A stretch of 6,832 nt of DNA from an uncultured Rhodobiaceae bacterium (GCA_937911445.1 CALDQY010000165.1:1-6832); one strand, 5' to 3'. Positions 1 through 6,811 are shown, counted from the first letter of the stretch. Translations and numbers: made by a program. Notes: a model not told the origin generated them from the sequence alone.

Positions 1-1
1 G

Positions 2-70
2 AAGCGCAAATTGGCATGGATGAAGGAGTCGATGCGACGTCTTGGTGTTGAACATTACCTCATAAGGTAA
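2..70 (+). CDS. Probable C-terminal end of an upstream gene (partial)
   Basis: Reading from base 2, this frame stays open for 22 codons to a TAA at 68-70. The residues are rich in basic and aliphatic types and end in LGVEHYLIR. The other two + frames stop at 21 and 51. The stop lies 18 bases before the ATG of the next gene on the same strand, the usual spacing within an archaeal operon. That favours a real gene end over a chance open stretch. The fragment is too short to name a family or function. The alternative is untranslated leader for the downstream gene. Confidence 0.42.
   Translation, partial: KRKLAWMKESMRRLGVEHYLIR
55..70. repeat. Small perfect inverted repeat over a stop codon
   Basis: TTACCT (55-60) and AGGTAA (65-70) are perfect reverse complements separated by CATA. 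They would form a 6-bp hairpin with a 4-base loop whose 3' arm contains the TAA stop of the partial upstream gene. No T-run follows, so it does not look like an archaeal terminator. It may be an RNA hairpin between two co-transcribed genes, or chance. Confidence 0.3.
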
Positions 71-81
71 ACAAAGGAATT

Positions 82-86
82 GGTGA
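82..86 (+). promoter_or_regulatory. Possible Shine-Dalgarno site for the membrane protein gene
   Basis: GGTGA matches the core complementary to the archaeal 16S rRNA 3' end (UCACC) and sits two bases before the ATG at 89. That is closer than usual, so the AGGA at 75-78, ten bases upstream, may serve instead. Either reading supports the ATG at 89 over the TTG at 80. Confidence 0.3.
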
Positions 87-88
87 AC

Positions 89-715
89 ATGGAGCGCAAG
101 CGAATCTTCAACCTCGCCATGTGGGTTGTTGCCTTGCTCATCATCAACATCATTTGGGCCAACGTCGCTTCAAACAAGGCCTCACAGCAACTCAACGATC
201 GTGGTTTTGAATTCCAAGAAGACAGAGACGTTTCGCTTCAAGCGGTCTTTGGAAGCGATTCGGAACTACCCGTGACCATCACATCTGAATTTGTCCATCG
301 AGATGACCCATCTCGTCAAGCCAATGTTTCCTGGAGGCTCATTGATGCTTCAGGAAATGTTGTGTTGAATTGGGTTGGTTTAACCAATGAAGCCGCTTCG
401 GTCGATGCTGAATTGCCTCCAGGCGAATACACACTGAACACAACCGTCGAGGAGAACATCATCGCCATTCAATATCTCAACGTGGCTCCATTCGCACCGA
501 TTGCAACGATGGGCCACATACTGCTTTCTTCCCTTCTGGTCGTGCTTGCATTCGGTGAATCCATCGTTCGAAAATTCATTACCAATCGCATGGAACAATC
601 CGGCGGAAAAGAGAACAAGCCGAAAGAGTTCAGAAAAGCACGCATCGGTATGCCTGAGGTTGAGGGTGTAAGCGAAGCCGATGATTCACCTTGGCGCGAC
701 CCAATTACGCTTTGA
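89..715 (+). CDS. Two-pass membrane protein with extracytoplasmic beta-rich domain, unknown function
   Basis: I do not recognise the family. From the ATG at 89 the protein has 208 residues. A basic N-terminus (MERKR) leads into a hydrophobic helix at about residues 7-26. A polar, beta-strand-rich segment follows (about 28-135), including SWRLIDASGNVV and a PPGEY turn, as in Ig-like or GOLD-like sandwich domains. A second helix lies at about 137-156, then RKFITNR and a charged tail of about 45 residues. Under the positive-inside rule both ends are cytoplasmic and the middle domain is outside. The frame also allows TTG at 80 and GTG at 83. ATG 89 is preferred because AGGA (75-78) and GGTGA (82-86), both complementary to the archaeal 16S 3' end, precede it. 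Its stop directly abuts the stop of the convergent DP2 gene. A role in surface sensing or membrane assembly would be guesswork. Confidence 0.8.
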   Translation: MERKRIFNLAMWVVALLIINIIWANVASNKASQQLNDRGFEFQEDRDVSLQAVFGSDSELPVTITSEFVHRDDPSRQANVSWRLIDASGNVVLNWVGLTNEAASVDAELPPGEYTLNTTVEENIIAIQYLNVAPFAPIATMGHILLSSLLVVLAFGESIVRKFITNRMEQSGGKENKPKEFRKARIGMPEVEGVSEADDSPWRDPITL

Positions 716-3700
716 TCAAAGGAAATCGGTCAACGACATCTGTCGTGCACGATCGTTGTTGAACAGTGATTCAACACTCCCTGCCAACCATTCCATGTTT
801 TGTCGCGTGTAAGTATCAACACCGTACGTATCCATGACGTGTTTGGTGACTTCGATGTATTTCCGAACAGCCCCTTCAGATACGGTGAGAGCGAGACGGC
901 CGTTGCAAAGACCTCCTTCGCTCCGTGCTACACCGTGAGCTGACAAACCACGTCCTCCAGCCTTTTGCGCTTGGATGCAATGACCTGCAAGTGGCATTCT
1001 TCGGTAGGAATGGCCACATTTGAGACACCGAACTTTCTGCCGACCATAGGCGTTGAGATTCCCGCGAAGGTCGGGTAAGAAGTGCGATCGAATCACAGAG
1101 GAAGCCACGGTTCGAGCATCGATGGCTCGCAAACGTTGACAGAGATTCAGCTGACCATTCATTTTGTCGATCATGGTTGCAAGCGTCTTGTACGCAGACA
1201 ACTCAGGACCCTCGTCAATTCGGTTGCAATCGTGGGTGAACCCGTAGCCGCGTACAGCGGCGACCGAACCCAATCGGCGCTCAACGAAATCCATGGTGTC
1301 AGCGATGTCCTTTGGGTGGGGTTGATGCAACGTCGCTTCGTAGAACCGTCGTTCGTAGAACCAAGCAGCATCGACGTTCAAAGCCTCCTTATCGATTTCA
1401 GTTGGATTGAGTCGCGTGGTCAGGACAAGTGGAGCATCCATTTGACCCCCTCGATTTGCAGGCAAAATCTCACGACTAAAGTTGAGCAATCCATCCATCA
1501 AGAGCATGATGGCGTCTTCATCCCCATCGCAGTTCCTTCGCTTTGCAGCATGGAAGAGAGGGTGAGCATAACCACCTGAACAATCAGCCCAGCCGATGAT
1601 TCGAGAAAGAACGCCTCCGGATGTGTGTGGTGCTAGGGCACAGATGAGTTGTCCGACCAAATCGTCCTTGGATGTTGCATTGTAGTATGGTTGTAAACCG
1701 TAAAACTTGACGAGAACTTCATCAACAAATTGAGCGGTTCGAAGGAAATAATCTGCTGCGTTCTCTGCAACGATGAAATCCTGAGGGAACAATTCAAGCA
1801 TTTGATCGTCGCTTTCCAAAGGTTTTCCTTCCCAGTCGTGCGTATAGCCAAGAGCGTGCAAGCGTTTCCAATCAACATCGATTTCTTCCGGTGTAAAATG
1901 GGTGACAGGGACATCGCTCATATCGAATCGAACGGTACCATCACGGAACACAGGAAGGTCGTACTTGGCTCGAATGAGGCCCTTTTCAATTGGCTCAGGC
2001 GTTTGATTCCGGCTTTTCAGTTCCTTCACACACTTGACCTGTGAGGGCAAGCGATCCATACCAATGCGAAGTTGAGCATCTTCTATGATCGCCTCAAGTG
2101 GAACGCTTTGCATCTCTCCTCGACGGCGACTGTTACCAGTCGACTCTTTCATGTCGGTTCTTCCACCACACGTTTCACCGACCTTGGGAATTCCAGCATC
2201 ATCAACTACACGATGATGGCATTGAATGAATGGAGAATCCTTTCCACACTTGGAACAAATGCGCTTGCCCATTTGGACACGAATCGAACCCTTTCCTGCT
2301 GCGTTTGAGATAAGGCGTTGATTCCCACCTTCGAGGGCGATCGGGAACAGCATGTGCGAGCGTGGCGACATTTCTCTGGGTGCAGATTTCTCCGGGCGCC
2401 CCATTCGACAACCAACACGTTGAGGCGCAGCATGCTCCCAGCGGAGTGACGAAATCTCTCGAATCAGAGGTAGAATTCCATCCACTACGTGGTCATCGTG
2501 GATGCGCAGAGATGTCTTGTACAAGCTGGCATTCACGGGACCAGAATCTTCAACAGAATCGGCCGCTTTCTGGCCAACTTGGTCGGTCTCTGCGATTCCG
2601 AGGCCCTGTTGCCGAGCTTCGGTTTCTGCAGCAATTCGAACTGTTGCTCTCTGTTTCTTCAACTCTCCAAGTCGTGTTGATTCGTTTCGAAGGACGGTGT
2701 TGCAGTTGCGCAATTCAACGATACGTTGTTCGACCAAGGATTTCAAATCGACATTTTGGTGGAGCTGTCCGTCCTTCACAGTGTACCCCAATCCATGACT
2801 CATCGCTTGCCAACCACACGTGGCAACGATATCGTCTCCATCATGATGGTGTGAAACGCCGAGCAGAAGCAACGCTCCTTTGACCAAACCATGTTGCATG
2901 AAGGTCCATCCTTCAGGGAGTTCGTCGTCAAAAATCGGTTGCTCAGGTTTGACATCGAGGCCAATTGTTTCCATATCGTCGAGTGGAGGTATCGTCTCTG
3001 GTTGTAGCTTGTCCATCGCTGATGCTTGCCAACCTTTCGCAGCACCTTTGAAACGCATCCAAGAATCTTCCAGATATGGGTGGTTGACATCAACATCGAT
3101 ATCGGTCGGTGCTTCGATGATGCCATGAGGAAGGGCGTCTAGCAACGCAGGAACCCATTCAATCGGTAAATCGAGGAACCATGGGTTGTGCGGAGGTGCA
3201 AGTGCTGTCCGCCACTTCTCAGCAATGCTTGATGCTTGGTCCCAACTCAGGGCGAGTTTCGATAGGTATCGGTGCCATCGTCGTCGGACATGGAACTGGG
3301 CAAAACCGTCTTCGACGTCGACTGCTCCAGGAATTCCGTCTGGAACTTGACCAAGTCCCTTACAAATTTCTGAGAACACATTCACATCCTCTTCTGTTTC
3401 CAGCGCATCGATGAGATCACTAGCCCACCAATCGGTCGTATACCCTGCAGGAACCAGATTTTTGTTGTTCTCCATAAATTCCCCATAACCGATGACAATC
3501 TCGCCATTGTCCCAAATCGAACGGATGTCACTGCGTATTTTTCTGAGATGTTCGCTCTCATCAATTCGTAAGAATTGGCCAGAGGAAAGGACCACCCAAG
3601 GCCCTTCAGAGTCGTTGCATGGTGTCACAGCACAAGCCTTTCCTGGGCGCTCAATTTTCATCTGGGTTCCAATGGTGATGAAATCGTCAAGGACCAACAT

Positions 3701-4792
3701 CGAGGCTGGATTAAGCGATGCTGCCGCAAGTCCCGAGGGGCGACCTCGCCCATAACGCAAGCGAAAACCGCCCGGTTGCTGAGGGCCTCCAAAGATGGGT
3801 CGTCCAGCGATGATGTCCTTCATGAATATGTCAATCGGAGCAACTCGACGGCTATTGAACGCGTCCTTGTCGGAGTCGCCTTTGTCCTCTTTTCCTTTGG
3901 ATGCAAATTTCGAAATGAAATCCCATCCGGGAACTTTGAGTCGCTCGGTATGTTTCTGAATTTTGGGCGCCTTCAAGCACATACCTTCTCCGATGACGAG
4001 AAGCACACCACCTCGAATTCTCGCCTCGTCGATGTTTCGAACACGACCGTACCCTGCGCATTCGATGGATTCGGTCGATTCACCGTTGATCATGATAGGA
4101 CATGCACGAACAATTTCATCGATTTCAGCAGGTGAAGGGCGATACTGCAGGTTTCCACGATACAAACCAAATTCTTCCTTAACACGCTCGACTTCACCAT
4201 CGCTTGGAATGTACGGTCCAACGTTCAGTTCACGGCGAATCATGTCAGCAATCAGAACAGCAAGGGCTTGTGCGGTACCCCCCGCAGCACGAATCGGTCC
4301 GGCGAAGTGGACGGAGACGAATGGAGACCCATCGACGTTGTTCAGCAAGCGAACTTCACTGATCCCTTCCAAAGGAGCAACGAGTACAGCTTCGGTCAAG
4401 ATTGCAAGACCGACGCGCAAGCCAACATCGATCGATTTGACCATGTCGTATCCTTTTTCTCTGAATCCTTTGGCAACACGTTGAGCCATCATGATCGAGG
4501 TCGTTTCACGGTCATGTTCAGCAAGCAGGGCTCGAATATCGTCTGCAACAGGATAGGAATCCAAATGCTCAATCAACAATTTCTCAGTACGGCCAGCAAG
4601 GTCGTTTGCACGAGGAATTTCAACGAATGGTTTCGGATCAAGACCAAGTTGTCGAGCTTCCTCAGCGACTCTGTATGCATGGTCGGCATGCTCGTCGAGA
4701 ATCTGTTGGTATCGTTCCATTTCTTTCTCAAGTCTTGAAACATCGACGCCGATCAAAGGATTGAGGTGATTGGTCGATGCTTCGTTTGACAT
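716..4792 (-). CDS. polC: DNA polymerase D (archaeal DNA polymerase II) large catalytic subunit DP2
   Basis: Catalytic subunit of the two-subunit replicative polymerase PolD, which extends primed DNA in complex with DP1 and the sliding clamp PCNA. From the ATG at 4792 it has 1358 residues, somewhat longer than Pyrococcus DP2 without intein. Visible landmarks: the N-terminal DP2 region with VEIPRANDLAGR (about 57-68); GPIRAAGGTAQAL (165-177); GGFRLRYGRGR (about 341-351); ERPGK (about 381-385); a charged, coil-like insert (about 682-755); MGRPEK (797-802); a cysteine module C846/C849/C858/C875; APHTSGG (1054-1060); the active-site motif NCDGDED, with N1087, D1089 and D1091 matching the double-psi beta-barrel catalytic residues of Pyrococcus DP2; MDAPLV (1118-1123); and a second module C1256/C1259/C1272/C1296. 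The protein ends in QMSLTDFL, a full PCNA-interacting (PIP) motif. No intein interrupts the active site. The frame also allows an ATG at 4879, but the extra 29 basic residues match nothing in DP2 and would overlap the pyrE start. DP1 is not in this window. Confidence 0.97.
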   Translation of the reverse strand: MSNEASTNHLNPLIGVDVSRLEKEMERYQQILDEHADHAYRVAEEARQLGLDPKPFVEIPRANDLAGRTEKLLIEHLDSYPVADDIRALLAEHDRETTSIMMAQRVAKGFREKGYDMVKSIDVGLRVGLAILTEAVLVAPLEGISEVRLLNNVDGSPFVSVHFAGPIRAAGGTAQALAVLIADMIRRELNVGPYIPSDGEVERVKEEFGLYRGNLQYRPSPAEIDEIVRACPIMINGESTESIECAGYGRVRNIDEARIRGGVLLVIGEGMCLKAPKIQKHTERLKVPGWDFISKFASKGKEDKGDSDKDAFNSRRVAPIDIFMKDIIAGRPIFGGPQQPGGFRLRYGRGRPSGLAAASLNPASMLVLDDFITIGTQMKIERPGKACAVTPCNDSEGPWVVLSSGQFLRIDESEHLRKIRSDIRSIWDNGEIVIGYGEFMENNKNLVPAGYTTDWWASDLIDALETEEDVNVFSEICKGLGQVPDGIPGAVDVEDGFAQFHVRRRWHRYLSKLALSWDQASSIAEKWRTALAPPHNPWFLDLPIEWVPALLDALPHGIIEAPTDIDVDVNHPYLEDSWMRFKGAAKGWQASAMDKLQPETIPPLDDMETIGLDVKPEQPIFDDELPEGWTFMQHGLVKGALLLLGVSHHHDGDDIVATCGWQAMSHGLGYTVKDGQLHQNVDLKSLVEQRIVELRNCNTVLRNESTRLGELKKQRATVRIAAETEARQQGLGIAETDQVGQKAADSVEDSGPVNASLYKTSLRIHDDHVVDGILPLIREISSLRWEHAAPQRVGCRMGRPEKSAPREMSPRSHMLFPIALEGGNQRLISNAAGKGSIRVQMGKRICSKCGKDSPFIQCHHRVVDDAGIPKVGETCGGRTDMKESTGNSRRRGEMQSVPLEAIIEDAQLRIGMDRLPSQVKCVKELKSRNQTPEPIEKGLIRAKYDLPVFRDGTVRFDMSDVPVTHFTPEEIDVDWKRLHALGYTHDWEGKPLESDDQMLELFPQDFIVAENAADYFLRTAQFVDEVLVKFYGLQPYYNATSKDDLVGQLICALAPHTSGGVLSRIIGWADCSGGYAHPLFHAAKRRNCDGDEDAIMLLMDGLLNFSREILPANRGGQMDAPLVLTTRLNPTEIDKEALNVDAAWFYERRFYEATLHQPHPKDIADTMDFVERRLGSVAAVRGYGFTHDCNRIDEGPELSAYKTLATMIDKMNGQLNLCQRLRAIDARTVASSVIRSHFLPDLRGNLNAYGRQKVRCLKCGHSYRRMPLAGHCIQAQKAGGRGLSAHGVARSEGGLCNGRLALTVSEGAVRKYIEVTKHVMDTYGVDTYTRQNMEWLAGSVESLFNNDRARQMSLTDFL
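1337..1362. repeat. Short tandem duplication inside the DP2 gene
   Basis: TTCGTAGAACC occurs at 1337-1347 and again at 1352-1362, a period of 15 bases (five codons). In DP2 it encodes the doubled pattern FYERRFYEA. Pyrococcus DP2 has a similar aromatic-rich stretch of the same length here, so this is more likely a local match in codons than an insertion. Confidence 0.5.
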
Positions 4793-4877
4793 GAACCTCG
4801 ACCCCTGTTTCTGTGTTGTTGTCGAGACTTTATGATGCAATCGGCTGACCCGTATCCTCTTTGCTAGCCCAACATTC
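4793..4877. promoter_or_regulatory. Divergent promoter region between DP2 and pyrE
   Basis: This 85-base region separates the preferred DP2 start (4792, leftward) from the first pyrE start (4878, rightward), so it should carry promoters for both. The best TATA-like element is CTTTATGA (4828-4835), preceded on the + strand by a purine-rich GAGA that could act as a TFB recognition element. That would place a pyrE transcript start near 4857-4862. Read on the other strand, the same bases give CATAAAGT, which would start a DP2 transcript near 4805, leaving a leader of roughly a dozen bases. GAGGT lies just upstream of the DP2 ATG on that strand but is closer than normal Shine-Dalgarno spacing. The region is taken from layout and weak motifs only, and one box serving both directions is an inference. 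Confidence 0.4.
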
Positions 4878-5498
4878 ATGCGTCGGGTGCCACAGCATCA
4901 AAGCATGAGCGTTCATGCATCGTTGAAATCGTTACCAGAGTGGAATCGATTGGTCGAACTCGTCCGAGAACTTGCGTTCCTCGATGGAGGTTCCGATGAT
5001 GCGTTCACGCTTGCATCCGGTCGCCAGTCGCGTTGGTTCTTCGACATGAAGCCCGTGATGATGCATACCGAATCCTCGAAACTTCTCGCCCACCTCTTCA
5101 ACCACCGATTGGATGACCTCAATCCTGATTTTGTCGGTGGACTCGAACTCGGGGCTGTCCCACTCACAGCGATTGTTATCACGGGTGCTGAATCGGATCA
5201 TCGCAAAGGGTTCATGGTTCGCAAATCGCCGAAAGGACGAGGCGGTCGCAAGACCAACAATCCTCCTGGAATCGAGGGGGCTTCAATTGCAGGTGGCGGC
5301 AGTATCGTCATTCTCGAAGATGTCACCACGACTGGCGGTTCATCCATTCAAGCCGTCGAACGCATCCGTGAAACCACATCATGCGATGTTATCGCAGTCA
5401 TCAGTATCCTTGATCGAGAGGAAGGCGGTGTTGAGGCCTTTGCAGATGCAGGAATTCCGTTCGAAAGCATCCTCACACGTTCCGATATCGCTCAGTAG
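4878..5498 (+). CDS. pyrE: Orotate phosphoribosyltransferase (OPRTase)
   Basis: Transfers ribose 5-phosphate from PRPP to orotate, giving orotidine 5'-monophosphate and pyrophosphate, the penultimate step of UMP synthesis, in the cytoplasm. Read from the ATG at 4878 it has 206 residues. The orotate-side segment FTLASGRQSRWFFDMK (43-58) corresponds to the family pattern F-L-SG-S-(Y/F)-D. A core strand carries VGGLELGAVPL (about 86-96). The PRPP-binding motif is VILEDVTTTGGSS (144-156), with E147 and D148 at the paired acidic positions. The catalytic loop starts at R115-K116 and keeps K119. It is about seven residues longer than in Escherichia coli PyrE and has R121 where the enterobacterial loop histidine would fall. 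A second ATG at 4905 would give 197 residues starting MSVHASL. Neither start has a clear Shine-Dalgarno, and the first nine residues look unlike the family, so 4905 is a real alternative. The next gene abuts the stop. Confidence 0.93.
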   Translation: MRRVPQHQSMSVHASLKSLPEWNRLVELVRELAFLDGGSDDAFTLASGRQSRWFFDMKPVMMHTESSKLLAHLFNHRLDDLNPDFVGGLELGAVPLTAIVITGAESDHRKGFMVRKSPKGRGGRKTNNPPGIEGASIAGGGSIVILEDVTTTGGSSIQAVERIRETTSCDVIAVISILDREEGGVEAFADAGIPFESILTRSDIAQ

Positions 5499-6776
5499 GT
5501 GACTGAATTGGACGTTCTCGTGCCATCTGAACAGACCAAAACGGGTCAGTCAGTTCCAGATGCATCGTTCAACGACCTTTCGTTCTTTCATGCGAGCGAA
5601 GGAAAACCCCTCGCAACACCTTGGCAAGTTGCCATGACACGAGCGGATTATTTGGCACAATTTGACCTCCCGAAGGGCATGTTGCTCGATTGTGCATGTG
5701 GTTCGGGCATCCAAATGGCAGCCTATGCTTCACGCCTGAAGCAACCCGCTCTCGGGGTTGAACTGGACCGCGACCGTGCAGTTGCAAGTTGTTTGAATCT
5801 CAATACAGTTGCACGTCATTACGCCTCATTTGATCAAGGATGGCACCGTCGTTCACTCGTCGTATCGGGCGATGGAACTGCGAGCGATGCTATCGCTTCA
5901 GCGGTAGGGCTCGAATCGACCAGTGTTGCAGTTCTCATGCTCGACCCTGCGCGTCCTCGCAACTCACGTACGCATGACCTTGATGAGATGCAACCAAACC
6001 TTCCGAGTGTGTTCGAAGCTTGGAAGCCATACCTTGCCGCCACAAATCGTGGCCCTTGCATCGTTCTCGATCTCTCTCCGAGATTAACGCAAGAACTTCG
6101 AGATGGTGTCGAAGCCATCGTTGATTCGTTCTGGCCAGGCATTGAACGAACCTGGACCTGGATGTCTCGAGGAGGTGGGCGCGTTGACCGACTCGAACTT
6201 TGGCTTGGTGGTGTTGCAACACCCAACATCAGCAAGCGTTTTGTTCGCCTTTCTCGCACGTTCGGCGGTGAGGATACCGTTGTCGAGCAAGATGAATCCA
6301 TTCACGTCGAACGCCTCGGCTTGCAAACAGCTCGTCGGAACGAATGGGTCACGATTCTTGATGCAGGATTGGTTGAAAGTGGACTTGTTGATGCGTGGTT
6401 GAGCGAGCAGCTGAGTACCGCATCGGATGTTCGATGGGCAGATGCATCACCTCGCCGTCCGCGAATCCACCATAATAGTCCTTTGAAAGACGATGCTCAT
6501 CCGTTTGTTGTTGCCTCAGGCCGGGTTGTCGAACTCCTCGATGTCCCCTTGGACGAGGCCAACATTGACTCGATTGTTGCAACTGCCCTCGACAACGACA
6601 TTTCGGCGTTGACGATTCGTTGTGGTCTCGATGCAGCGCTTCAACCTCGATTGCAAGGAAGCATCGATCGACAATTGCGCAACCGACAAGGTCGCAGGAG
6701 GGCGTTTTTGACACGACATACATCCTCAAACCATCTTCTCCTTTGCGTCCAATATCCTCAGAATTCTGATACCTGA
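5499..6776 (+). CDS. Class I SAM-dependent methyltransferase with C-terminal THUMP-like domain
   Basis: A predicted methyltransferase of 425 residues, with RNA the likely but untested substrate. The Rossmann-type half shows LLDCACGSG (62-70, motif I, SAM binding), GVELD (86-90, acidic end of strand 2), SGDGT (123-127), and LDPARPRNSR (148-157) in place of a motif IV. The DPAR signature followed by an N-L-P turn is typical of proteins annotated as methyltransferases with a THUMP-like domain. LDLSPRL (190-196) and RGGGRVDRLELWLGG (224-238) fit the same fold. The last 60 or so residues (TIRCGLD, then RRRAFLTR and a hydrophobic strand) resemble the THUMP-like C-terminal domain. The segment before motif I is only about 60 residues, which seems shorter than in bacterial relatives. 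The GTG start directly follows the pyrE TAG, implying translational coupling. GGTGA at 5498-5502 could instead direct a TTG start at 5508. It could equally be a protein or small-molecule methylase. Confidence 0.8.
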   Translation: MTELDVLVPSEQTKTGQSVPDASFNDLSFFHASEGKPLATPWQVAMTRADYLAQFDLPKGMLLDCACGSGIQMAAYASRLKQPALGVELDRDRAVASCLNLNTVARHYASFDQGWHRRSLVVSGDGTASDAIASAVGLESTSVAVLMLDPARPRNSRTHDLDEMQPNLPSVFEAWKPYLAATNRGPCIVLDLSPRLTQELRDGVEAIVDSFWPGIERTWTWMSRGGGRVDRLELWLGGVATPNISKRFVRLSRTFGGEDTVVEQDESIHVERLGLQTARRNEWVTILDAGLVESGLVDAWLSEQLSTASDVRWADASPRRPRIHHNSPLKDDAHPFVVASGRVVELLDVPLDEANIDSIVATALDNDISALTIRCGLDAALQPRLQGSIDRQLRNRQGRRRAFLTRHTSSNHLLLCVQYPQNSDT

Positions 6777-6783
6777 AATCGGA

Positions 6784-6811
6784 CCCCTGCATCGCGGTCT
6801 TGATATAGGGG
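6784..6811. repeat. Small GC-rich dyad downstream of the methyltransferase
   Basis: CCCCT (6784-6788) is the reverse complement of AGGGG (6807-6811), with 18 bases between. A flanking GACC (6782-6785) and GGTC (6817-6820) give an alternative outer pairing. The stem is short and no T-run follows, so a terminator is not supported. It overlaps the purine-rich run that may be the next gene's ribosome binding site. Confidence 0.2.

Noticed and set aside
1082..1579. A 165-codon open frame on the + strand inside DP2
   Set aside because: It lies opposite the catalytic core of DP2, which is conserved residue by residue. Its translation has no family features, and the other long + strand frames between 716 and 4792 fail in the same way.
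716..4792. An intein or frameshift in DP2
   Set aside because: The frame is open throughout, and all conserved blocks appear in the expected order without protein-splicing motifs.
4793..4879. The N-terminal extension of DP2 to the ATG at 4879
   Set aside because: The 29 residues are basic and unlike any DP2 N-terminus I know. Using them would remove all promoter space and overlap the pyrE start.
5834..6301. A 155-codon minus-strand frame opposite the methyltransferase
   Set aside because: Its translation is Ser/Arg/Pro-rich with no recognisable domain, as expected for the complement of a coding strand. The + strand frame carries clear SAM-binding motifs.
6349..6792. A 147-codon minus-strand frame at the right end
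   Set aside because: It overlaps the THUMP-like region of the methyltransferase almost completely and has a low-complexity, Arg/Gln/His-rich composition. I see no ribosome site or homology.
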